From Nemertoderma westbladi (taxonomy: Eukaryota; Xenacoelomorpha; Nemertodermatida; Nemertodermatidae): a DNA stretch of 64,000 nucleotides. Location of the stretch: contig JAUCBJ010009108.1 of the NCBI GenBank assembly GCA_032718475.1, positions 78,971 through 142,970 of the forward strand. Reading direction: 5' to 3'. Position 1 is the stretch's first letter, and each line of letters opens with the position of its first letter. A model generated the notes under the pieces. That model had not been told where the DNA came from. It searched no databases and saw only the letters and a list, made by a program, of their open reading frames with translations. Shown here in pieces: positions 47,101 to 59,059 of this stretch. A program made the translations under genes and the position numbers.

Positions 47101-47616
47101 GAATAATAATATAAGTACATAATATTTAATTAGAAAAAAATCATCTGTATTATTACATTTTGTATTTCCTGCTAATCTGCAGTCCATTTCTCGCATTTCA
47201 GTCTACGCCCACGCACATCACACAACATACAGTACTTATTGTATCTTCCAGATAATAAGTTCCGACATTGACATTGCATGGTGTATGGGAGTGGTGTATT
47301 CCCAAAACCCATTCGGTCTCAGCGCTAATATAAATAAATGTATAAATTAAAATTATAACTGCGAGAAAGACAGTTAGACTGGTGCTACACGAAGGCCCCA
47401 CGCAAATTTTGCGTGGAAAAGAACTAAACTTTTGACAAACTATTTGTGTACCATGTTTGGTTACATTTCGTTGAGGATTGATCGAGTTATTAATGTTCAA
47501 ATATTCGGAACGACAGGTTGATAATTGTACCCCTACGCTAAGGATCACCTTACTCTGTGGCTCTCTCCACCCACAATTAGCTCTTCGACACGTGTAACAC
47601 GCTTCAAAGTCGTTTG

Positions 47617-47692
47617 AATCTCCCTTAACTGCTCGCAATACTAATTTCCCTACAGCTAAGTCACAATCACAATAATAACAATAACAATCACA
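47617..47692. repeat. Diverged seed monomers at the array edge
   Basis: AATCTCCCTTAACTGCTCGC, AATACTAATTTCCCTACAGC and ACAATAATAACAATAACAAT reproduce, with differences, the consecutive parts of the 43-bp unit of the adjoining array. This looks like the ancestral sequence from which the array expanded. Confidence 0.7.
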
Positions 47693-50600
47693 CTACTGCA
47701 CGCAATATTAATCTCCCTGGACAATAATAATCTCCCTATTGCACGCAATATTAATCTCCCTGGACAATAATAATCTCCCTATTGCACGCAATATTTATCT
47801 CCCTGGACAATAATAATCTCCCTACTGCACGCAATATTAATCTCCCTGGACAATGAAAATCTCCCTACTGCACGCAATATTAATCTCCCTGGACAATAAT
47901 AATCTCGCTATTGCACGCAATATTAATCTCCCTGGACAATAATAATCTCCCTACTGCACGCAATATTAATCTCCCTGGACAATAATAATCTCCCTACTGC
48001 ACGCAATATTAATCTCCCTGGACAATAATAATCTCCCTACTGCACGCAATATTAATCTACCTGGACAATAATAATCTCGCTATTGCACGCAATATTAATC
48101 TCCCTGGACAATAATAATCTCCCTACTGCACGCAATATTAATCTCCCTGGACAATAATAATCTCCCTACTGCACGCAATATTAATCTCCCTGGACAATAA
48201 TAATCTCCCTACTGCACGCAATATTAATCTCCCTGGACAATAATAATCTCGCTATTGCACGCAATATTAATCTCCCTGGACAATAATAATCTCCCTACTG
48301 CACGCAATATTAATCTCCCTGGACAATAATAATCTCCCTACTGCACGCAATATTAATCTCCCTGGACAATAATAATCTCCCTACTGCACGCAATATTAAT
48401 CTCCCTGGACAATAATAATCTCGCTATTGCACGCAATATTAATCTCCCTGGACAATAATAATCTCCCTACTGCACGCAATATTAATCTCCCTGGACAATA
48501 ATAATCTCCCTACTGCACGCAATATTAATCTCCCTGGACAATAATAATCTCCCTACTGCACGCAATATTAATCTCCCTGGACAATAATAATCTCGCTATT
48601 GCACGCAATATTAATCTCCCTGGACAATAATAATCTCCCTACTGCACGCAATATTAATCTCCCTGGACAATAATAATCTCGCTATTGCACGCAATATTAA
48701 TCTCCCTGGACAATAATAATCTCCCTACTGCACGCAATATTAATCTCCCTGGACAATAATAATCTCCCTACTGCACGCAATATTAATCTCACTGGACAAT
48801 AATAATCTCCCTACTGCACGCAATATTAATCTCCCTGGACAATAATAATCTCCCTATTGCACGCAATATTAATCTCCCTGGACAATAATAATCTCCCTAC
48901 TGCACGCAATATTAATCTCCCTGGACAATAATAATCTCCCTACTGCACGCAATATTAATCTCCCTGGACAATAATAATCTCCCTACTGCACGCAATATTA
49001 ATCTCCCTGGACAATAATAATCTCGCTATTGCACGCAATATTAATCTCCCTGGACAATAATAATCTCCCTACTGCACGCAATATTAATCTCCCTGGACAA
49101 TAATAATCTCCCTACTGCACGCAATATTAATCTCCCTGGACAATAATAATCTCCCTACTGCACGCAATATTAATCTCCCTGGACAATAATAATCTCGCTA
49201 TTGCACGCAATATTAATCTCCCTGGACAATAATAATCTCCCTACTGCACGCAATATTAATCTCCCTGGACAATAATAATCTCCCTACTGCACGCAATATT
49301 AATCTCCCTGGACAATAATAATCTCCCTACTGCACGCAATATTAATCTCCCTGGACAATAATAATCTCGCTATTGCACGCAATATTAATCTCCCTGGACA
49401 ATAATAATCTCCCTACTGCACGCAATATTAATCTCCCTGGACAATAATAATCTCGCTATTGCACGCAATATTAATCTCCCTGGACAATAATAATCTCCCT
49501 ACTGCACGCAATATTAATCTCCCTGGACAATAATAATCTCCCTACTGCACGCAATATTAATCTCCCTGGACAATAATAATCTCCCTACTGCACGCAATAT
49601 TAATCTCCCTGGACAATAATAATCTCGCTATTGCACGCAATATTAATCTCCCTGGACAATAATAATCTCCCTACTGCACGCAATATTAATCTCCCTGGAC
49701 AATAATAATCTCGCTATTGCACGCAATATTAATCTCCCTGGACAATAATAATCTCCCTACTGCACGCAATATTAATCTCCCTGGACAATAATAATCTCCC
49801 TACTGCACGCAATATTAATCTCACTGGACAATAATAATCTCCCTACTGCACGCAATATTAATCTCCCCACTGCATGCAATAATAATCTCCCTACTGCACG
49901 CAATATTAAATTCCCTGGACAATAATAATCTCCCTACTGCACGCAATATTAATCTCCATGGACAATAATAATCTCCCTATTGCACGCAATATTTATCTCC
50001 CTGGACAATAATAATCTCCCTACTGCACGCAATATTAATCTCCCTGGACAATAATAATCTCCCTACTGCACGCAATATTAATCTCCCTGGACAATAATAA
50101 TCTCGCATTGCACGCAATATTAATCTCCCTGGACAATAATAATCTCCCTACTGCACGCAATATTAATCTCCCCACTGCATGCAATAATAATCTCCCTACT
50201 GCACGCAATAATAATCTCCCTACTGCACGCAATATTAAACTCCCTGGACAATAATAATCTCCCTACTGCACGCAATATTAATCTCCATGGACAATAATAA
50301 TCTCCCTATTGCACGCAATATTTATCTCCCTGGACAATAATAATCTCCCTACTGCACGCAATATTAATCTCCCTGGACAATAATAATCTCCCTACTGCAC
50401 GCAATATTAATCTCCCTGGACAATAATAATCTCGCATTGCACGCAATATTAATCTCCCTGGACAATAATAATCTCCCTACTGCACGCAATATTAATCTCC
50501 CTGGACAATAATAATCTCCCTACTGCACGCAATATTAATCTCCCTGGACAATAATAATCTCGCATTGCACGCAATATTAATCTCCCTGGACAATAATAAT

Positions 50601-53600
50601 CTCCCTACTGCACGCAATAATAATCTCCCTACTGCACGCAATATTAATCTCCCTGGACAATAATAATCTCGCTATTGCACGCAATATTAATCTCCCTGGA
50701 CAATAATAATCTCCCTACTGCACGCAATATTAATCTCCCTGGACAATAATAATCTCCCTACTGCACGCAATATTAATCTCCCTGGACAATAATAATCTCG
50801 CTATTGCACGCAATATTAATCTCCCTGGACAATAATAATCTCCCTACTGCACGCAATATTAATCTCCCTGGACAATAATAATCTCGCTATTGCACGCAAT
50901 ATTAATCTCCCTGGACAATAATAATCTCCCTACTGCACGCAATATTAATCTCCCTGGACAATAATAATCTCCCTACTGCACGCAATATTAATCTCCCTGG
51001 ACAATAATAATCTCCCTACTGCACGCAATATTAATCTCCCTGGACAATAATAATCTCGCTATTGCACGCAATATTAATCTCCCTGGACAATAATAATCTC
51101 CCTACTGCACGCAATATTAATCTCCCTGGACAATAATAATCTCCCTACTGCACGCAATATTAATCTCCCTGGACAATAATAATCTCCCTACTGCACGCAA
51201 TATTAATCTCCCTGGACAATAATAATCTCGCTATTGCACGCAATATTAATCTCCCTGGACAATAATAATCTCCCTACTGCACGCAATATTAATCTCCCTG
51301 GACAATAATAATCTCGCTATTGCACGCAATATTAATCTCCCTGGACAATAATAATCTCCCTACTGCACGCAATATTAATCTCCCTGGACAATAATAATCT
51401 CCCTACTGCACGCAATATTAATCTCCCTGGACAATAATAATCTCCCTACTGCACGCAATATTAATCTCCCTGGACAATAATAATCTCGCTATTGCACGCA
51501 ATATTAATCTCCCTGGACAATAATAATCTCCCTACTGCACGCAATATTAATCTCCCTGGACAATAATAATCTCGCTATTGCACGCAATATTAATCTCCCT
51601 GGACAATAATAATCTCCCTACTGCACGCAATATTAATCTCCCTGGACAATAATAATCTCCCTACTGCACGCAATATTAATCTCACTGGACAATAATAATC
51701 TCCCTACTGCACGCAATATTAATCTCCCCACTGCATGCAATAATAATCTCCCTACTGCACGCAATATTAAACTCCCTGGACAATAATAATCTCCCTACTG
51801 CACGCAATATTAATCTCCATGGACAATAATAATCTCCCTATTGCACGCAATATTTATCTCCCTGGACAATAATAATCTCCCTACTGCACGCAATATTAAT
51901 CTCCCTGGACAATAATAATCTCCCTACTGCACGCAATATTAATCTCCCTGGACAATAATAATCTCGCATTGCACGCAATATTAATCTCCCTGGACAATAA
52001 TAATCTCCCTACTGCACGCAATATTAATCTCCCCACTGCATGCAATAATAATCTCCCTACTGCACGCAATATTAATCTCCCTGGACAATAATAATCTCCC
52101 TACTGCACGCAATATTAATCTCCCTGGACAATAATAATCTCCCTACTGCACGCAATATTTATCTCCCTGGACAATAATAATCTCCCTACTGCACGCAATA
52201 TTAATCTCCCTGGACAATAATAATCTCCCTACTGCACGCAATATTAATCTCCCTGGACAATAATAATCTCCCTACTGCACGCAATATTAATCTCCCTGGA
52301 CAATAATAATCTCCCTACTGCACGCAATATTAATCTCCCTGGACAATAATAATCTCCCTACTGCACGCAATATTAATCTCCCTGGACAATAATAATCTCC
52401 CTACTGCCAGCAATATTAATCTCTCTGGACAATAATAATCTCCCTACTGCACGCAATATTAATCTCCCCACTGCATGCAATAATAATCTCCCTACTGCAC
52501 GCAATATTAATCTCCCTGGACAATAATAATCCCCCTACTGCACGCAATATTAATCTCCCTGGACAATAATAATCTCCCTACTGCACGCAATATTAATCTC
52601 CCTGGACAATAATAATCTCCCTACTGCACGCAATATTAATCTCCCCACTGCATGCAATAATAATCTCCCTACTGCACGCAATATTAATCTCCCTGGACAA
52701 TAATAATCCCCCTACTGCACGCAATATTAATCTCCCTGGACAATAATAATCTCCCTACTGCACGCAATATTAATCTCCCCACTGCATGCAATAATAATCT
52801 CCCTACTGCACGCAATATTAATCTCCCTGGACAATAATAATCTCCCTACTGCACGCAATATTAATCTCCCTGGACAATAATAATCTCCCTACTGCACGCA
52901 ATATTAATCTCCCCACTGCATGCAATAATAATCTCCCTACTGCACGCAATATTAATCTCCCTGGACAATAATAATCCCCCTACTGCACGCAATATTAATC
53001 TCCCTGGACAATAATAATCTCCCTACTGCACGCAATATTAATCTCCCCACTGCATGCAATAATAATCTCCCTACTGCACGCAATATTAATCTCCCTGGAC
53101 AATAATAATCTCCCTACTGCCAGCAATATTAATCTCCCTGGACAATAATAATCTCCCTACTGCACGCAATATTAATCTCCCCACTGCATGCAATAATAAT
53201 CTCCCTGCTGCACGCAATATTAATCTCCCTGGACAATAATAATCTCCCTACTGCACGCAATATTAATCTCCCTGGACAATAATAATCTCCCTACTGCACG
53301 CAATATTAATCTCCCTGGACAATAATAATCTCCCTACTGCACGCAATATTAATCTCCCTGGACAATAATAATCTCCCTACTGCACGCAATATTAATCTCC
53401 CTGGACAATAATAATCTCCCTACTGCACGCAATATTAATCTCCCTGGACAATAATAATCCCCCTACTGCACGCAATATTAATCTCCCTGGACAATAATAA
53501 TCCCCCTACTGCACGCAATATTAATCTCCCTGGACAATAATAATCCCCCTACTGCACGCAATATTAATCTCCCTGGACAATAATAATCCCCCTACTGCAC

Positions 53601-55602
53601 GCAATATTAATCTCCCTGGACAATAATAATCCCCCTACTGCACGCAATATTAATCTCCCTGGACAATAATAATCCCCCTACTGCACGCAATATTAATCTC
53701 CCTGGACAATAATAATCCCCCTACTGCACGCAATATTAATCTCCCTGGACAATAATAATCTCCCTACTGCACGCAATATTAATCTCCCTGGACAATAATA
53801 ATCCCCCTACTGCACGCAATATTAATCTCCCTGGACAATAATAATCCCCCTACTGCACGCAATATTAATCTCCCTGGACAATAATAATCCCCCTACTGCA
53901 CGCAATATTAATCTCCCTGGACAATAATAATCCCCCTACTGCACGCAATATTAATCTCCCTGGACAATAATAATCCCCCTACTGCACGCAATATTAATCT
54001 CCCTGGACAATAATAATCCCCCTACTGCACGCAATATTAATCTCCCTGGACAATAATAATCCCCCTACTGCACGCAATATTAATCTCCCTGGACAATAAT
54101 AATCCCCCTACTGCACGCAATATTAATCTCCCTGGACAATAATAATCCCCCTACTGCACGCAATATTAATCTCCCTGGACAATAATAATCCCCCTACTGC
54201 ACGCAATATTAATCTCCCTGGACAATAATAATCTCCCTACTGCACGCAATATTAATCTCCCTGGACAATAATAATCCCCCTACTGCACGCAATATTAATC
54301 TCCCTGGACAATAATAATCTCCCTACTGCACGCAATATTTATCTCCCTGGACAATAATAATCTCCCTACTGCACGCAATATTAATCTCCCTGGACAATAA
54401 TAATCTCCCTACTGCACGCAATATTAATCTCCCTGGACAATAATAATCCCCCTACTGCACGCAATATTAATCTCCCTGGACAATAATAATCCCCCTACTG
54501 CACGCAATATTAATCTCCCTGGACAATAATAATCTCCCTACTGCCAGCAATATTAATCTCCCTGGACAATAATAATCTCCCTACTGCACGCAATATTAAT
54601 CTCCCCACTGCATGCAATAATAATCTCCCTGCTGCACGCAATATTAATCTCCCTGGACAATAATAATCTCCCTACTGCACGCAATATTAATCTCCCTGGA
54701 CAATAATAATCTCCCTACTGCACGCAATATTTATCTCCCTGGACAATAATAATCTCCCTACTGCACGCAATATTAATCTCCCTGGACAATAATAATCTCC
54801 CTACTGCACGCAATATTAATCTCCCTGGACAATAATAATCTCCCTACTGCACGCAATATTAATCTCCCTGGACAATAATAATCTCCCTACTGCACGCAAT
54901 ATTAATCTCCCTGGACAATAATAATCTCCCTACTGCACGCAATATTAATCTCCCTGGACAATAATAATCTCCCTACTGCACGCAATATTAATCTCCCTGG
55001 ACAATAATAATCTCCCTACTGCACGCAATATTAATCTCCCTGGACAATAATAATCTCCCTACTGCACGCAATATTAATCTCCCTGGACAATAATAATCTC
55101 CCTACTGCACGCAATATTTATCTCCCTGGACAATAATAATCTCCCTACTGCACGCAATATTAATCTCCCTGGACAATAATAATCTCCCTACTGCACGCAA
55201 TATTAATCTCCCTGGACAATAATAATCTCCCTACTGCACGCAATATTAATCTCCCTGGACAATAATAATCTCCCTACTGCACGCAATATTAATCTCCCTG
55301 GACAATAATAATCTCCCTACTGCACGCAATATTAATCTCCCTGGACAATAATAATCTCCCTACTGCACGCAATATTTATCTCCCTGGACAATAATAATCT
55401 CCCTACTGCACGCAATATTAATCTCCCTGGACAATAATAATCTCCCTACTGCACGCAATATTAATCTCCCTGGACAATAATAATCTCCCTACTGCACGCA
55501 ATATTAATCTCCCTGGACAATAATAATCTCCCTACTGCACGCAATATTAATCTCCCTGGACAATATTAATCTCCCTGGACAATAATAATCTCCCTACTGC
55601 AC
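47693..55602. repeat. 7.9-kb minisatellite, 43-bp unit, about 184 copies, 172-bp higher-order period
   Basis: Each unit joins a 24-bp half (AATCTCCCT + ACTGCACGCAATATT) and a 19-bp half (AATCTCCCT + GGACAATAAT). Variants mark zones. CTCGCTATTG appears every 172 bp, with some 86-bp steps, from 47904 to ~51550. Units with CCCCACTGCATGCAATAAT (24+24 form) cluster at ~49.86-53.2 kb. CCCCCTACTG dominates 53.45-54.3 kb. AATATTTATC appears every 258-392 bp from 54.3 kb. The C/G strand asymmetry is strong. Open frames such as RAVGRLLL on the minus strand are artefacts. Confidence 0.95.
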
Positions 55603-56094
55603 AAATAATACTATTACTGCCACAGGCTATATAAATATCACAGCTGCACCCAAAAATTATTACACACCTACAAACATGACCATAGATAATTTTCTAGTAA
55701 CAACTGCTAATAAAAATGCCTTAACTTGAACAAAAGGAATGTCGATATCTGAACTTCTGATTGATGTGTTGCCAACCCACGGATTGTGTGTGGTGTGGGT
55801 GGATACATAAAGTTTGAATGTCTCTTTGAACAAATTGGAGATAATAAGTTGTAATATTTCCCATACAGATTAAAATGTGGGTGTATTGGATACCTAACTT
55901 TAATTAGACATTCATAATTAGAGTTGAACATATGAATAACTGAATTTTACAAAATAACAATTTAACATGGATTTATTAGTGTAACAGCTTAAGAAAGAAA
56001 GATTAAACATGTAGATCTCTGAGGCTTGCTTAACAAAACTTTGTATAATAACTTGACATGTGGATCACATTGGATGCCACAATCATTAGAACTT
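55603..56094. other. AT-rich spacer
   Basis: No gene or defined repeat is supported between the large array and the SINE-like fragment. Confidence 0.4.
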
Positions 56095-56210
56095 TCGTTG
56101 GGCAAAGCCTTCCAATCTGGAGGTCACCAGTTCGATCCCACCTTGACATCTTTGCCGACTCTGCAAATCTGTGCCCTACGAAAGTTATAAATAATAATAC
56201 AATATTATTA
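56095..56210 (+). repeat. SINE-like fragment with B box (5'-truncated)
   Basis: CCAATCTGGAGGTCACCAGT and TCGATCC, then TTTGCCGACTCTGCAAATCT and AAGTTATAA match the 44.1-kb copy from the middle of the tRNA-like head onward. Confidence 0.65.
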
Positions 56211-56766
56211 AATCATTGAATATCATCGATCGATAGTGGTTTGCGGGTATCTTTATTAAAGTGGTTTGGACACCTCTAGATGTCAATGTTTCACTGAAAA
56301 AGTTTTACTACTGACAATTTTATGAACTGTCAATCACTCACAAACACTCAACTTCTGGAATCCCAGGTCGCTCTATTGTGGATGATAACCATTGTATGCT
56401 AGGCGTAGGATAGGCCTAACTGTAACTCTTTACATAAATGGATATGAATTTCATTAATATTCATCCTTAACATTTGAATATCAATTAAATCCCGGCATGT
56501 TGACATAATGTAACACGTTCGTGGGGCATTCGCGCAGCACGCAATCTCAGTTATGAGATACAGATTAATTGTATCACAAACTCGGTATCTAAGAAATTTA
56601 ACCAAAAACCAGTAAATCAAAGAGAGGGAAAGCCCCCCCCCCCCCTCCCCCACCCCTCTGAACCTTACTCTTAATCTGCACCACTCCAATCCAAGACGCA
56701 CACAGGATTGATGAAAGGCAAAATTTGTGTTTTAAAAGTAATACGTTATATTTATTTTTAATCTAA

Positions 56767-57245
56767 CTAAATTTTCTTGTTCCTCACTTTCTTCCTGATC
56801 TTCACTTTCTTCATTCTCTTCCTCTCATTTACTGTCTTCACCCTCTTCCCGACCTTCACTTTCTTCGTCCTCTTCCTGACCTTCATTCTCAACCTCACTC
56901 TCTTCAACTTCATCCTGACCCTCACTATTTTCATTCTCCATCTCATCGTCCTCTCCTTCTTCATCTTTTACACTCAAATTTTCATTTTCTAAAGGTAACT
57001 GATTTTGTATCCCTTTCAAAATATTCATTACTTTATGAAATTTATTTTCCATTGTCTGTTTTATCTTTAATATATCACGCTCATCTCTCTTTTTCTTTTC
57101 ATCTTCACTAAAAATATCTTCGGATTTTTGAAATTTCTTTGGTTAGCTTTCATTAGTTTATCCTTTCTATGTCTTCCATATGACGAGATAGGTTGTCTTG
57201 TCTCATGTCTTTATTACAAACCAAACAACTTTCATGTCTATGCAT
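56767..57245 (-). pseudogene. Broken gene: CxxC/zinc-finger-like start, coiled coil, acidic tail
   Basis: From 57245 (minus) a frame reads MHRHESCLVCNKDMRQDNLS then RHMED, a zinc-finger-like C-x2-C..H motif, and ends at TAA (57153). In another frame, starting ~57145, the sequence continues with KSEDIFSEDEKKKRDERDIL, then MENKFHKVMNILKGIQNQL (57052), a predicted coiled coil. A strongly acidic Glu/Ser tail follows (stop near 56825), with more repeats to 56767. A frameshift or intron separates the parts. The family is not recognised; similar short finger plus coil arrangements occur in mobile or virus-derived genes, which is only a guess. Confidence 0.45.
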
Positions 57246-57395
57246 TATATAAGAATATCAATTAATAGTATTGAATTTTCGCTAAATGATTTTACAAATT
57301 ATAATTATAATGAGTAAAATTGTAAATTTTAAATAAATAAAACTTTTAAAAATTAAAATATATAATGAATGGGAAAGCAGTTAGTTAGTTTGGAG

Positions 57396-57482
57396 TAGCC
57401 AATGAGACAGCAGATGCGAGTAAAGCAGCCAATGAGAGAGCAGATGCGAGTAAAGCAGCCAATGAGAGAGCAGATGCGAGTA
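57396..57482. repeat. 30-bp tandem repeat (three copies)
   Basis: The unit AGCCAATGAGAGAGCAGATG + CGAGTAAAGC is repeated with one substitution in the first copy. Confidence 0.9.
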
Positions 57483-57544
57483 CACTCTTAATTTCTTTTC
57501 CCGTTTTTCGTTCATGATCAAATGATCAGCTTGAAGGCCTTGGA

Positions 57545-57893
57545 CCCTTAATCTTAGCCTCAGTGCCTCAGTGAGGCATAGTCTGTGTCTTAGTGCATCA
57601 GTGAGGCATAGTCTGTGCCTCAGTGAGGCATAGTCTGAGCCTCAGTGAGGCATAGTCTGAGCCTCAGTGAGGCATAGTGTGTGCCTCAGTGAGGCATAGT
57701 CTGAGTCTCAGTAAGGCATAGTCTGTGCCTCAGTGAGGCATAGTCTGAGCCTCAGTGAGGCATAGTCTGTGCCTCAGTGAGGCATAGTCTGAGCCTCAGT
57801 GAGGCATAGTCTGAGCCTCAGTGAGGCATAGTCTGAGCCACAGTGAGACATAGTCTGAGCCTCAGTGAGGCATTGTCTGAGCCTCAGACCTAA
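57545..57893. repeat. 22-bp tandem repeat (about 15 copies)
   Basis: The unit GCCTCAGTGAGGCATAGTCT + GA contains the inverted repeat GCCTCA/TGAGGC, so each unit can form a small hairpin. Variants GTGTGTGCC and TCTGTGCC alternate. Confidence 0.9.
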
Positions 57894-57959
57894 AACTTGA
57901 GACTTTAGGAGTGCCTCAGGCCTTAAATCCGAGTCTTTAGCAGCAGATTGGAGAACTGC

Positions 57960-58560
57960 GGACTGATCAACCTCCTCAGTAAAGTATAGCCTATATCATA
58001 GTAGATGCCTACCAAGTTTCAGCCTAAATGGATTAAAAACAATCAAATGAGATCAGGTTTTCACTTTGAGACATTTCGCCCTCTAGCGGCAGACTGGGGA
58101 ACTTCCGACTACTCTGCGACTCCATAAAAGATATAGCCTATATTTTAATAGATACCTACCAAGTTTCAGCCTAAATGAATTAAAAACAATGAAATGAGAT
58201 CAGGTTTTCACTTTGAGACATTTCGCCCTCTAGCGGCAGACTAGGGAACTTCAGACTACTCTGCAACTTCGTAAAAGATATAGCCTATATTGTAATAGAT
58301 ACCTACCAAGTTTCAGCGTAAATGAATTAAAAGCAATCAAATGAGATCAGGTTTTCACTTTGGGACATTTTGCCCTCTAGCGGCAGACTGGGGAAATTCA
58401 GACGACTCAGCAACTCCTTAAAAGATATAGCCTATAGCGTAGTAGTTGCTTACCAAGTTTAAACCTAAGCGGATTGTAAATAACAAAGTTAGAGAAGATG
58501 TTAATTTTCAGATAATGCGCCCTCTAGTGGCAGACTATAGAACTGTAGATGGCTGGATAT
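57960..58560. repeat. ~147-bp tandem repeat (3.5 copies)
   Basis: GCCCTCTAGCGGCAGACTGG recurs near 58077, 58226, 58372 and 58509, with AGATATAGCCTATAT, CTACCAAGTTTCAGCCTAAA and GAGATCAGGTTTTCACTTTG between. Divergence rises toward the right end. Confidence 0.85.
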
Positions 58561-58763
58561 AGGTAAGAGATACCATTGGATACAGCTAAGAGTAATTTGT
58601 AATCACAGGTGTCACGAGAGGGGGGGCAGGGCGCTTGGATACAACCAATATTAACAACCGCTGCTTGGTTAAAGCTGCTTGTGGTCAAAGGTCAACATTA
58701 AAGCTGCCTAGATATAGCTAAAGAAGTTAGGAAAGAGCAGAGGTGTGTGTCACTTAAGACACC

Positions 58764-59039
58764 CGTTTGCTCCTCTAGGTGATGGTTAGACAACACTCAT
58801 GACCCATTGGGTGTTAGGGTGCTAATCGGTTTGATTAATTAGGATAATCAATTAAACCCTAATTAGGAGTCGTAAGACACCTATTAGGGATTAAATATAC
58901 TAATTAATTGATGACACCCGTCAATTAGGGTCTAATTAGCCTAATTGGGGGGTGTCACCCAGACAGTCTAGCGCCAATGACACCCTATGGGTGCTAAGAC
59001 TCATGAGTGTGGTCTAAGTGTCGCCGAGAGGATCAAACG
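58764..59039. mobile_element. MITE with TIR CGTTTGNTCCTCT
   Basis: The left arm CGTTTGCTCCTCTAGG..AACACTCATGAC..GGGTGTTAGGGTG and the right arm ..ACACTCATGAGTCTTAGCAC..CGTTTGATCCTCTC (inverse) span ~70 bp each. The interior has CTAATTAGG/CCTAATTAG palindromes. No coding or clear target duplication. Confidence 0.7.
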
Positions 59040-59059
59040 CCTACTACTTGTATATAAAG

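Noticed and set aside
47198-47638. 146-residue minus-strand frame with a hydrophobic segment
   Set aside because: No recognisable domain; its start lies in the diverged array monomer (MRAV as in array frames). Probably chance.
47693-55602. CRISPR-like array
   Set aside because: Units are contiguous with no unique spacers, the host is an animal, and there are no cas genes. It is a minisatellite.
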